Assembly: GCF_014306135.1 (NCBI RefSeq)
Contig: NZ_JACRWD010000001.1
Location: 1,426,001 to 1,490,000 of the forward strand
Direction of reading: 5' to 3'
Length of the DNA stretch: 64,000 nucleotides
Origin: Paraclostridium hominis
Lineage (GTDB): Bacteria; Bacillota; Clostridia; Peptostreptococcales; Peptostreptococcaceae
Shown: piece after piece, positions 33,004 through 41,510 of the stretch
How positions within the stretch are numbered: the stretch's first letter is position 1
Layout: the number at the start of each line of letters is the position of its first letter
The notes under the pieces: generated by a model
Databases searched by the model: none
Told to the model about the DNA's origin: nothing
Seen by the model: only the letters and a program-made list of their open reading frames with translations
Made by a program: the position numbers and the translations under genes

Positions 33004-34359
33004 TTGACATTAACAAGAGACAGTTCATTTTATAAATCTATATTCAGCATATCACTACCAATAGCTACTCAAAATCTAATAACCTTTGCTATTAGTATGG
33101 TTGATACTATTATGCTTGGTAGACTTGGTGAAATTAGCTTGTCTGCTTCAGCTATAGGAAATAATATATTTTTTATACTAGCAGTTATAATATTTGGTGT
33201 TGGTAGTGCATCTAGCGTTATGGGAGCTCAGTACTTTGGAAAAAAAGATATAAAGTCAATTCACAAAATTATGGCTATAATGTATAGAATATGTCTCCTT
33301 TTAGCTATTTTTTTTACTTTTATATCATTTTTTTTCTCAAAACAACTAATATCTATATTTACAGATGATAAATTAGTTATTGTTGAAGGTGCAACATATC
33401 TAAGAATAATTTCTTTAGGTTATATACTCTATGCTCTAACAAGTTGTACCATAACAATACTTAGATCTGTTAAAACTATTAAAATATCACTTTTAGTATA
33501 TAGTGTGGCTTTGGTTGTTAATATATTTTTAAACTGGGTTTTAATATTTGGTAATTTAGGATTTCCTTCATTAGGAGTAGCTGGAGCTGCTATTGCTACT
33601 GTTTTATCTAGGTGTAGTGAAATTCTTGTTATTTTAATATTTATGTCTAAGTTTGAAAGTAAAATAAAGTTTAAATTTAAACATCTTAAATTATTAGATA
33701 AAGTAATGTTTAAAGATTTTATAAAAGTTTCTACACCTATAATACTTAATGAATTTTTTTGGGCAATAGGATCTTCTATGATTTGTATTATAGTAGCTAG
33801 AATGGGTACAAATGTTGTAGCTGCAAATAGTATAAATAATGTTGTAAATCAATTTGCAACTTTATTTATACATGGATTATCAAGTGCATCTTCTGTAATT
33901 ATTGGAAATACTGTTGGTGAAGGAGACAAAAAAAAGGTTATGGAATATGCAAATACTATTTGTATACTTAGTATATTTATGGGAATTTTAGCTGGTCTTA
34001 CAATTTACTTTTTACGACCTATAGCAGTTAATTTATATAATATATCTGATGACACTAAAGCTATTGCTTGTGAAATTATGATAGCAACTTCTATAGTTTC
34101 AATTTTTAGAGCATTATCTGCTAATATTTTAATGGGAATATTACGAGGTGGTGGAGATAATAGGTTTGTATTTTTGCTTGAAATGAGTTTTTTATGGTTT
34201 ATCGCTATTCCACTAGGTTTTATAGCTGCTTTTGTTCTAAAACTTCCTATAGTTTTAGTATTTTTAATTATTAGAAGTGATGAAATACTAAAAAGCTTCA
34301 TTGGTGCATTTAGGGTTGCCAGAGGTAAATGGATACATGATGTTACTCGTGATTTTTAA
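33004..34359 (+). CDS. MATE-family efflux transporter
   Basis: 451 residues with about twelve transmembrane helices. Family features: SLPIATQNLITFAISMVDTIMLG at the start, GVGSASSVMGAQYFG and, in the second half, a repeat of the same pattern (STPIILNEFFWAIGSSM). MATE proteins export drugs or metabolites by Na+ or H+ antiport. The start is a TTG at 33004 with AAAGGACTGAG upstream; no ATG near it fits better. Single gene, facing away from the response regulator. One of three MATE genes here; this one lacks an adjacent MerR gene. Confidence 0.9.
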   Translation: MTLTRDSSFYKSIFSISLPIATQNLITFAISMVDTIMLGRLGEISLSASAIGNNIFFILAVIIFGVGSASSVMGAQYFGKKDIKSIHKIMAIMYRICLLLAIFFTFISFFFSKQLISIFTDDKLVIVEGATYLRIISLGYILYALTSCTITILRSVKTIKISLLVYSVALVVNIFLNWVLIFGNLGFPSLGVAGAAIATVLSRCSEILVILIFMSKFESKIKFKFKHLKLLDKVMFKDFIKVSTPIILNEFFWAIGSSMICIIVARMGTNVVAANSINNVVNQFATLFIHGLSSASSVIIGNTVGEGDKKKVMEYANTICILSIFMGILAGLTIYFLRPIAVNLYNISDDTKAIACEIMIATSIVSIFRALSANILMGILRGGGDNRFVFLLEMSFLWFIAIPLGFIAAFVLKLPIVLVFLIIRSDEILKSFIGAFRVARGKWIHDVTRDF

Positions 34360-34372
34360 TTAAATACACTTT

Positions 34373-34411
34373 TAGCCTAGTGTTAATATTAATTGTATTA
34401 ATCCTAGGCTA
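34373..34411 (+). terminator. Hairpin after the MATE gene
   Basis: TAGCCTAG / CTAGGCTA arms closing a second inner stem TTAATA/TATTAA. Tail is AT-rich but not a clean T-run, so termination strength is uncertain. The next 230 bp to 34640 hold no gene that I can support. Confidence 0.5.
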
Positions 34412-34640
34412 TATTAATTATAACTTGTATTTTTATACTTAAAACTTTTTCATCCTCTATTATAAAATATCTTCCATATTATCTCTTCTTTCTCTCTAAT
34501 TGTATCTTATTTTCTCTAAAATATTGTATAACAATCGATTCTTATATATAAGTTGACTTGATTTTATCAAAGATATTTTATTAAAAGTATTTATATTATG
34601 GTAAAATCTACTTATATTATTAAAAGATGAGGTAGGATTT

Positions 34641-35492
34641 ATGATTTTTTTTAATATTTTAATAGATAGTTTTGCTAATTTAGCTAGTATTTTAGGAATT
34701 TTTGTGATATTTGGTTTTATTTTTAATGTAATTGAAAATAAAAATAATCAGTTAATTCAACGATCATTAGGAGAAAAGTTTATAATTTTTACAGGCTTTA
34801 TAGGTACTGTAGTACATGAAGTTAGTCATCTGATTATGGCTTTGATATTTAATCATAAAATAGTTAAAATTGAGTTGTTTAGACCTAGAAAATATAAAGA
34901 AGATGGTATATTGGGCTTTGTTAGAAGCACTTATAATCCTAATAGTATTTATCAGCAGGTTGGAAATTTCTTTATAGGTATTGCTCCTATGATTTTGGGA
35001 ACTTTAACTATATGGCTATTGTTCATTATATTCTCTAATAATATTTATACTATGTTTTTAAATTATATGAATATAGGTTTATATACTAATTATCTTCAAT
35101 CATCTAATTACTCAGGCTTTTTTGACCTTTTAGGTCATGATGTTTTTTTATTACTTAAGACTATATTTTCCTTTGATTATATTTTTAATGTAAATCATTT
35201 GATTATGTTATTTTTAATATATTCTATATCTACTCATATGACTTTAAGTTTGGCAGATTTAAAAGGTAGTTTTAAGGGTTTATTAGTTTGTTTTATTGTT
35301 GTTTTTGTAATTACATTTTTAGGTAAGATACTAGGGGTGTCTAATATATTTACAAGTAGTATTGTTTTTAAGATTAATTTATATATTTTTTTATTTTTAA
35401 TGCTTGGTTTGTTTTTTTCTTTATTAACAATTTTTATATCATTTATTATAAATATTGTAAAAAATGAGTATTTACTAAATTTTAGAAAATAA
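34641..35492 (+). CDS. Membrane protein with HExxH motif (M50-like metalloprotease candidate)
   Basis: 283 residues, six or seven transmembrane segments. Within the second is GTVVHEVSHLIMALIF (H59-E60-x2-H63), followed by HKIVKIELFRPRK, the pattern of M50B-type intramembrane metalloproteases, whose motif likewise lies in a membrane helix. A third metal ligand of the NPDG type is not obvious; NHLIML or FFDLLGHD may serve. So either a divergent site-2-like protease or a catalytically dead relative. The 156-residue membrane protein gene follows in the same direction after 37 bp and may be a partner. Confidence 0.6.
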   Translation: MIFFNILIDSFANLASILGIFVIFGFIFNVIENKNNQLIQRSLGEKFIIFTGFIGTVVHEVSHLIMALIFNHKIVKIELFRPRKYKEDGILGFVRSTYNPNSIYQQVGNFFIGIAPMILGTLTIWLLFIIFSNNIYTMFLNYMNIGLYTNYLQSSNYSGFFDLLGHDVFLLLKTIFSFDYIFNVNHLIMLFLIYSISTHMTLSLADLKGSFKGLLVCFIVVFVITFLGKILGVSNIFTSSIVFKINLYIFLFLMLGLFFSLLTIFISFIINIVKNEYLLNFRK

Positions 35493-35538
35493 TATATATT
35501 GAATTGTTTTTACAGTAAGTTTAAAAGGGGTGAAGTTT

Positions 35539-36000
35539 TTGGAAATAATTTTAATCATAATAGCATGTATAATTGCATTTATGTTTATAAAGTATATATT
35601 GAAAAAAATATTATTAGCTTTATTTATTCTAGGATTTTCAGGTGTTATTATCTTTATCTATAAAATTCCATATAGTATAAGTGTGCTTTCAATTTCAATA
35701 CTTATTTATTCTATTAAAACTATATTTTCAGAAATTAAACATCTGGGTAGAAACCTTATTAAATCTCGTAGACTATATTTGTATGGATGGCATGAAAAAA
35801 TGGTAGATTTATTGTTTAGCGTTAATTACATAGTTTTTATGGGTATTTGCTATATGATACTTATGCGTATTTGCTTTTCCATGATAAATATTATGGATCT
35901 AGGCATTGCCTTTTGTTTAACATTGGTATGTATATGGGCGGTTGGTCATAGTAGAAGTACATTATTTAGATGTATTAATAAAAAAGAATTTGAAGTTTAA
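35539..36000 (+). CDS. Hypothetical membrane protein
   Basis: About 153 residues, not recognised. Four hydrophobic segments (about residues 1-16, 19-34, 40-55, 95-145) with a basic loop in between (KHLGRNLIKSRR). A frame open from GTG 35530 exists, but that GTG is part of the AAAAGGGGTG ribosome site; TTG 35539, 8 nt after it, is the likelier start. Probably co-transcribed with the HExxH membrane protein 37 bp upstream. Function unknown. Confidence 0.6.
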   Translation: MEIILIIIACIIAFMFIKYILKKILLALFILGFSGVIIFIYKIPYSISVLSISILIYSIKTIFSEIKHLGRNLIKSRRLYLYGWHEKMVDLLFSVNYIVFMGICYMILMRICFSMINIMDLGIAFCLTLVCIWAVGHSRSTLFRCINKKEFEV

Positions 36001-36033
36001 AAAAGGTATGTCATTTTTTATGACATACCTTTT
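36001..36033. terminator. Bidirectional terminator
   Basis: Perfect 14-bp stem (AAAAGGTATGTCAT arm), TTTTT loop, between two convergent genes. Confidence 0.88.
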
Positions 36034-36036
36034 AAT

Positions 36037-36774
36037 TTAAGTATTTAAAACTTCCACATCATAGCATTCTTCTAATTCTTTATCTTGTTTTTTATTGATA
36101 ATTATATATTCTAAACTTAAAATTATATTAAATATCATCATAACTATAAGACCATATAAATATGGATTTAAATTGTTTCCTATACCGATAGGAGATGTAC
36201 TCATAAATGCATAGTTAGATCCTATTATATGATTTAGAATAAATATTAATGCATGATATATATTTGTTATGATAACTATTTTCTTAAATTCATATTTATT
36301 CATTCCTACATTTTTTACAAATAATAGATAAATAGAACCCCAAAGTAAAAACACATGTCCTATAAAGTATGAAAATTGAGTTATATGTGGAAATGAAAAT
36401 GGGTCAAGCGCTGGAAATAATATAGCTGATAGTGATCCAAAAATTCCCCAATAAGAACCCATCTTAGCCATAAAATCTTTTTTAAAGATTAATCCTATCA
36501 ATAAAGTAATTATAGCTATTCTACAATGAAATAAAGGTAATCCTTCTTGTAGTGGATGGTAATTTTCTCTGAAATACCAAAAATATAATACTATTTGTTG
36601 AAATAATAAAACAACTCCAACAAAAAGTTCAAAAACTCTACTTTCTTCTTTTCTTATAATAATAAACATGCTAACTAATAAAGCTATACTTAATATAATT
36701 AGATGTAATTTGCCAAATGTAGCAAAATGATTTTGTCCTATAGATTTTCTAAAAAAATAATGAAGTTTATCCAT
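36037..36774 (-). CDS. TIGR02206/YwaF-like integral membrane protein
   Basis: 245 residues with about seven transmembrane helices. Blocks such as FATFGKLHLIILS, YWYFREN-HPLQEGLPLFHCRIAI, FPHITQFSYFIGHVFLLWG and the SNYAFM near the C-terminus agree with the YwaF family, whose function is unknown. Conserved His/Arg in the membrane (LFHCRIA, YFIGH) suggest ligand or metal binding. Single gene with its own promoter in the 301-bp gap downstream on the plus coordinate. Confidence 0.75.
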   Translation of the reverse strand: MDKLHYFFRKSIGQNHFATFGKLHLIILSIALLVSMFIIIRKEESRVFELFVGVVLLFQQIVLYFWYFRENYHPLQEGLPLFHCRIAIITLLIGLIFKKDFMAKMGSYWGIFGSLSAILFPALDPFSFPHITQFSYFIGHVFLLWGSIYLLFVKNVGMNKYEFKKIVIITNIYHALIFILNHIIGSNYAFMSTSPIGIGNNLNPYLYGLIVMMIFNIILSLEYIIINKKQDKELEECYDVEVLNT

Positions 36775-37075
36775 GTAAGTCTCCTTAAGTCAATTATTTG
36801 CATAAGTATTTGCACGTTGATTGTGTATCTTCAATATTATTTATACTAACCTATTATAATCTATCATGGACGTTTTTCAAATACTTTTTTGATTACTTAA
36901 ATATTTCTATATTATATTTATATAATTAAAACAAAAAGAAAAGCTTTTATATGCATTTAAATTCTTCTACTACTCAAAAAGACAGGTTTAAGACCTGTCT
37001 TTTTTATTTATAATTTATTAACATGTTTACTTAAAATTATTTTAATAATAATTTATATTTTATATGACTTAAATA
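36775..37075. other. Intergenic region
   Basis: 301 bp without a gene. Contains the terminator at 36976-37004 of the ECF-type gene and, presumably, the promoter of the YwaF-like gene; apart from A/T runs I see nothing else. Confidence 0.5.
36976..37004 (-). terminator. Terminator after the ECF S-component gene
   Basis: Twelve-bp stem AAAAAGACAGGT / ACCTGTCTTTTT with a 5-nt loop, about 70 bp after the stop. Confidence 0.8.
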
Positions 37076-37588
37076 CTAAGAATGAGCTTTAAAAGTCTTA
37101 ACATATTTTACTTTTGCTAAAGAATGTGAAAGTAAAATAGCTATAGCCATACATACTATTCCTTGAATTAAGTTACCTGGTATAGATGCTGCTGAAATTA
37201 TTATGCTTCCTTTTAAGATTATTCCAGCTAAAAAATATCCAGTTACCATAGTTATAGTTCCTAAAGCTGTTGCAAATAAACTTTTTATAGTAGTATAGTG
37301 ATTTCTTATAACAATTCCTACTACATATCCTTCTAATCCTTTTATAATAAGAGTAAATATTGCCCAGTGTTCATATCCACTTAAAATATCTGCTAATGCT
37401 GAACCTATTCCTCCTGCAATCATACCTACTACAGGCCCAAATAAAATTGATGATATAAATATTACACTATCACCTATGTTAACATAACCATTCGTTCCTG
37501 GCATAGGAATTTGAATAGTCATTGTTGCTATACATACTAATGCTATCATTAATCCATTTAGTACAATTTTTTTCGTTTCATTGTTCAT
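37076..37588 (-). CDS. ECF transporter substrate-binding (S) component
   Basis: 170 residues, five to six transmembrane helices. TIQIPMPGTNGYVNIGDSVIF and LFGPVVGMIAGGIGSALADIL are hallmarks of ECF S components of the PF07155 group, which bind a vitamin or precursor and plug into a shared EcfA/EcfA'/EcfT energising module encoded elsewhere. Substrate is not given by the sequence; a pantothenate, pyridoxine or thiamine-precursor role is possible. No riboswitch was recognised in the 150 bp upstream. Single gene. Confidence 0.82.
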   Translation of the reverse strand: MNNETKKIVLNGLMIALVCIATMTIQIPMPGTNGYVNIGDSVIFISSILFGPVVGMIAGGIGSALADILSGYEHWAIFTLIIKGLEGYVVGIVIRNHYTTIKSLFATALGTITMVTGYFLAGIILKGSIIISAASIPGNLIQGIVCMAIAILLSHSLAKVKYVKTFKAHS

Positions 37589-37713
37589 TTTATTATACCT
37601 CCCAATAACAAGTCCTTATATCATCAATTATAAGTAATTATATTTAAAGACTCAATAATATTTGTACCCATACAATTTCTTTTTTAACAAGTACAATTTT
37701 TTTAACTAATAAA

Positions 37714-37739
37714 AAAGCTACCTAAAATTAGGTAGCTTT
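37714..37739 (-). terminator. Terminator after copA
   Basis: Twelve-bp stem AAAGCTACCTAA / TTAGGTAGCTTT with a 2-nt centre, then TTTTTT on the minus strand, directly after the copA stop. Confidence 0.88.
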
Positions 37740-37743
37740 AATT

Positions 37744-40452
37744 TTATTTATATGCTTTGAAATTTCTAAGTCTTAGTGCATTACCAACAACAGAAACTGA
37801 ACTTAAACTCATAGCAGCTGCTGCTATCATAGGATTTAAAAGTGGTCCACCAAATAAGTATAATACTCCTGCTGCTACTGGTATACCTATAGTGTTGTAT
37901 CCAAATGCCCAGAATAAGTTTTGTTTAATGTTTTTAATAGTTTCTTTACTTAATTTAATAGCATTTGGAACATCCATTAAGTCACTTCTCATTAAAACTA
38001 TACTTGCAGATTCTATGGCAACATCTGTACCACTTCCTATAGCTATACCTATATCTGCTTTTGCTAATGCTGGAGCATCGTTTATACCATCTCCAACCAT
38101 AGCTACAAAGTTTCCTACATCTTGAAGTTTTTTAACTTCATTTGCTTTATCTTCTGGTAATACTTCTGCTAATACTATGTCTATTCCTACTTCTTTAGCT
38201 ATTGCATTAGCTGTTTTTTGATTATCTCCAGTAACCATAGCTACTTTGATTCCCATATCATGTAACCTTTCTACTGCTTTTTTACTACTTTCTTTAACTA
38301 TATCTGCAACAGCTATTATACCAGCTATATTGTTATCTATTGCTATATACATAGGTGTTTTACCTTCACTAGCTAACTTATCTGATTGTATGTGTAAATC
38401 TTCTAAACTTATATTTCTGTCATTCATAAGTTTTTTATTACCAAGTAATACTTGATGATTATCTATTGTAACTTCTATACCGTGACCTGTTATAGAATTA
38501 AAGTTACTTAAAGTTAAAAACTCTATTTTTTCTTCCTCACCTTTTTTTACTATTGCTTCTCCAAGTGGATGTTCTGATCCTTTTTCTGCACTTGCAGCAA
38601 TTTGTAAAAGTTCTTTTTCATTTACTACATTTGTAGTTATTATATCTGTTACAACAGGTTTACCCTCTGTTATAGTCCCTGTTTTGTCAAATATTATGGT
38701 ATCTATTTTATGAGCAGATTCTAATGCTTCTCCACCTTTTATTAATATACCATTTTCTGCACCTTTACCAGTACCAACCATTATAGCTGTTGGTGTTGCA
38801 AGCCCTAGTGCACAAGGACACGCTATAACTAATACTGATATAAATATTGTAAGTGAGAATACTACATCTTTTCCACCTATGAAAAACCAAGCTAGAGCAC
38901 TTATTACAGCTATAGTTAAAACTGCTGGTACAAAATATCCAGATACTGTATCAGCTAATTTTGCTATAGGAGCTTTTGTCCCTTGTGCATCTTCTACTAA
39001 TTTTATTATTTGAGCTAATGCTGTATCATCTCCAACTTTATCAGCTTTAAATCTTATATTTCCGTTTTTATTAATACTTGCACCTGTTACCCTATCTCCA
39101 ACTTTTTTACTAACTGGCATACTTTCTCCAGTTAACATAGATTCATCAACTGATGTATGTCCTTCTATAACTACACCATCTACAGGTATTTTGCTACCTG
39201 GCTTAACAACTATTATATCTCCTTCTTCAACTTCATCTATAGGTATTTCAATTTCTTCGTTATTTTTAACTACTATAGCAGTCTTTGGTTGAAGTCCCAT
39301 AAGTTTTTTTATAGCTTCTGAAGTTTTACCTTTAGATCTTGATTCTAAATATTTTCCAAATAATATTAAAGCTATTATTATACCTGCACTTTCATAGTAT
39401 AATTGATGATGATGCCCTGACATAGTCATAGTATCTGTACTTGCTAATTGAATTGTTGTATATATACTATATAAAAGTGCTGCAGCTGTTCCTACTGCAA
39501 CTAAAGAATCCATATTAGGACTTTTTGCAAGCATTGCTTTAGTACCATTAATGTAGAATTTATATCCAGCTCCTACTATTGGTATAACTAGTATTAATTG
39601 AATTAATGCATAGTTTAAAGTATTAGTCATAGGATTTATAAATTCTGGTATAGGTAGTGGGCCAAATGGTTTTGGCATCATAGGTCCCATAGCTATATAT
39701 AGTAATGGTATTGCAAATATTATTGATATTATAAGTTTAGTTTTTAATACCTTTAATTCCTTTTCTTTTCTTAATCTATCTTCATCTATAGCTTCTTTTT
39801 TAGCTTCATCTATAACTTTATATCCAGCCTTTTCTACTGCACTTTTTATCTGTGAAACTTTAACTTTTGACTGATCATATTGTATAGTTGCTCTATCTGT
39901 TGCTATATTTACATTTACACTTTCTATTCCATCAAGTTTTTTTATGTTTCTCTCTACTGCTTTAGCGCAAGATTGGCATGTCATTCCTTCTATTTTTATA
40001 TCCAACTTTTTAGCTTCATCCACAACTTTATATCCAGCTTTTTCTACTGCGCCTTTTATTTGTGAAATTTTTACTATCGATGGATTATAGTTTATAGTTG
40101 CTCTATCTGTTGCTATATTTACATTTACATCTTCTATTCCATCAAGCTTTTTTATGCTTCTCTCTACCGCTTTAGCACAAGATTGACACGTCATTCCTTC
40201 TATTTTTATGTCTAGTTTTTTATTTTTATTTTCCGACTTTATTCCATAACCCGCTTTTTCAACGGCAGATTTTATATCATCAAAGCTAACCTTATTTTTA
40301 TCATACTGTATAGTCATTTTTTCGGTTGCTATATTTACATTTTGATCTTCTACCCCGTCTATTTTTTTTACTGCTCTTTCGACAGCTTTAGCACAAGATG
40401 CACAGGTCATACCTGTTATTTGGTAGCTGTCTTTTTGTGTATTTACATCCAC
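37744..40452 (-). CDS. copA: Copper-exporting P1B-type ATPase with three metal-binding domains
   Basis: 902 residues. Three N-terminal HMA domains, each with MTC-x2-C (C17/C20 in the first, MTCQSCAKAV in the other two), then the membrane region with CPCALG (metal transport site), TGES actuator, DKTGTITEGKP (phosphorylated aspartate), HP motif SEHPLG and GDGINDAPAL. This exports Cu(I) from the cytoplasm. Many clostridial CopA have two HMA domains; here domains 2 and 3 are almost identical, a recent duplication. A CsoR-like operator overlaps the promoter. No copZ or csoR is adjacent. Confidence 0.96.
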   Translation of the reverse strand: MDVNTQKDSYQITGMTCASCAKAVERAVKKIDGVEDQNVNIATEKMTIQYDKNKVSFDDIKSAVEKAGYGIKSENKNKKLDIKIEGMTCQSCAKAVERSIKKLDGIEDVNVNIATDRATINYNPSIVKISQIKGAVEKAGYKVVDEAKKLDIKIEGMTCQSCAKAVERNIKKLDGIESVNVNIATDRATIQYDQSKVKVSQIKSAVEKAGYKVIDEAKKEAIDEDRLRKEKELKVLKTKLIISIIFAIPLLYIAMGPMMPKPFGPLPIPEFINPMTNTLNYALIQLILVIPIVGAGYKFYINGTKAMLAKSPNMDSLVAVGTAAALLYSIYTTIQLASTDTMTMSGHHHQLYYESAGIIIALILFGKYLESRSKGKTSEAIKKLMGLQPKTAIVVKNNEEIEIPIDEVEEGDIIVVKPGSKIPVDGVVIEGHTSVDESMLTGESMPVSKKVGDRVTGASINKNGNIRFKADKVGDDTALAQIIKLVEDAQGTKAPIAKLADTVSGYFVPAVLTIAVISALAWFFIGGKDVVFSLTIFISVLVIACPCALGLATPTAIMVGTGKGAENGILIKGGEALESAHKIDTIIFDKTGTITEGKPVVTDIITTNVVNEKELLQIAASAEKGSEHPLGEAIVKKGEEEKIEFLTLSNFNSITGHGIEVTIDNHQVLLGNKKLMNDRNISLEDLHIQSDKLASEGKTPMYIAIDNNIAGIIAVADIVKESSKKAVERLHDMGIKVAMVTGDNQKTANAIAKEVGIDIVLAEVLPEDKANEVKKLQDVGNFVAMVGDGINDAPALAKADIGIAIGSGTDVAIESASIVLMRSDLMDVPNAIKLSKETIKNIKQNLFWAFGYNTIGIPVAAGVLYLFGGPLLNPMIAAAAMSLSSVSVVGNALRLRNFKAYK
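39797..40222 (-). repeat. Tandem duplication of about 213 bp inside copA (HMA domains 2 and 3)
   Basis: The segments about 39797-40008 and 40009-40222 align without gaps over roughly 213 bp with only scattered, mostly synonymous differences; both encode IEGMTCQSCAKAVER and the following 60 residues. Confidence 0.85.
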
Positions 40453-40518
40453 TGGTCCTCACCATCCTTATTTAATTTATTATTATAATATTTCTCACTT
40501 TAAAAGTGATTCTATTAC

Positions 40519-40538
40519 ATTATACCCCCTATGGGTAT
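40519..40538 (-). promoter_or_regulatory. copA promoter with CsoR-like operator
   Basis: TACCCCCTATGGGTA (40523-40537) matches the CsoR G/C-tract dyad TACCC-N4/5-GGGTA. On the minus strand the -10 box TATAAT (40519-40524) overlaps one arm, with TTGTTT 18 bp upstream as -35. CsoR would repress and Cu(I) release it. Confidence 0.75.
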
Positions 40539-40578
40539 TTTAAAACAAGTTTTTTTAAAATTTTTTTTTAAAATAAAA

Positions 40579-40603
40579 AGCACAGAGTTTTATACTCAGT
40601 GCT
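40579..40603 (-). terminator. Terminator after the MerR gene
   Basis: AGCAC and GAGT arms paired with ACTC and GTGCT around single-base mismatches, then a T-rich minus-strand tail. Confidence 0.75.
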
Positions 40604-40625
40604 AAAGGTATCCTTTTATTAAATT

Positions 40626-41441
40626 TTATATTAAAATTTCTATTTGACCTAATGACTTTTCCTTACCATTCATCCCGACTCTAGTCATTATGTATATCTC
40701 ATGAAAATCACTTTTAGGCTCTATATTATTCTTTTTAATATAGTCCATAATTATATCGTAATACTTTCCTGAATCTCTATAAGCATCATCAAAATACATA
40801 GTTAAATAATTTCCTTTAGGTATAGATATTATATTCTCATCTTTATAAGGTACATTTTCCCCTAAATTTATCATTACATTGTTGTATACTATATTTCCAT
40901 TTAATTTTATTTCTTTATAAGATGTAGTAAAAGATATTTCAGCATTTACATTTTCATAATCTCTTTCCACTTCTAATAATACTTTACTTAAATTTATTTC
41001 AAATTCATCTGTATATCTATCTTTATAATTATATATTTTAAATTTTCTTTCTTCATTATGTTTTACAAATACTTTATTTATACCTTGTACTAATGAAAAT
41101 CCTATTTTATTTTCAAGAGATTCAACTTTATTTTTAATATTTTCTAATTCTTTTATCTTTTCATTAATCATTTTCTTTTGATTTCCTAATATATCAAATA
41201 TAGATTCTAAAGATTTATAGTTATTTGTAACTTCTTTAATCTCATCTAACGACATACCCATAGCTTTACACTGTTTTATTAAGTATATAGTATTAAAATC
41301 TTTCATTGAATAATATCTATATCCTGTCTCTTTATTTGTATATGATGGTTTAAGCAAACCTACTTTTTCATAGTGCCTCAGAGTCTGAACAGATATATTG
41401 TTTAATTTAGCCATCTGGCCAATTGATAAATACTTCCCCAT
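40626..41441 (-). CDS. MerR-family multidrug-type regulator with GyrI-like effector domain
   Basis: 271 residues. N-terminal MerR DNA-binding domain (YLSIGQMAKLNNISVQTLRHYEKVGLL, GYRYYS, AMGMSLDEIKEV), a coiled-coil dimer helix (about 80-115), then a C-terminal GyrI-like/BmrR-type ligand domain ending FHEIYIMTRVG. ATG 41441 is chosen because AGAGGTGATGAA precedes it; the frame upstream is fortuitous. The MATE gene lies just upstream on the same strand, and its promoter has the 19-bp spacer that MerR proteins act on, so this regulator probably turns on that exporter in response to a toxic ligand. Confidence 0.9.
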   Translation of the reverse strand: MGKYLSIGQMAKLNNISVQTLRHYEKVGLLKPSYTNKETGYRYYSMKDFNTIYLIKQCKAMGMSLDEIKEVTNNYKSLESIFDILGNQKKMINEKIKELENIKNKVESLENKIGFSLVQGINKVFVKHNEERKFKIYNYKDRYTDEFEINLSKVLLEVERDYENVNAEISFTTSYKEIKLNGNIVYNNVMINLGENVPYKDENIISIPKGNYLTMYFDDAYRDSGKYYDIIMDYIKKNNIEPKSDFHEIYIMTRVGMNGKEKSLGQIEILI

Positions 41442-41470
41442 TTCATCACCTCTAATATATTTTAACATAT

Positions 41471-41504
41471 AAAAGCTACCCCTATTTAAATAAGGGTAGC
41501 TTTT
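41471..41504 (-). terminator. Terminator between MATE and MerR genes
   Basis: AAAAGCTACCC / GGGTAGCTTTT stem (11 bp) with a T-rich tail. The MerR gene then needs its own promoter or read-through. Confidence 0.8.
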
Positions 41505-41510
41505 ATTATA

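Noticed and set aside
37589..37743. Vitamin riboswitch upstream of the ECF S component
   Set aside because: Looked for TPP/FMN/cobalamin-like conserved cores and saw none; only the copA terminator and A/T-rich sequence are present.
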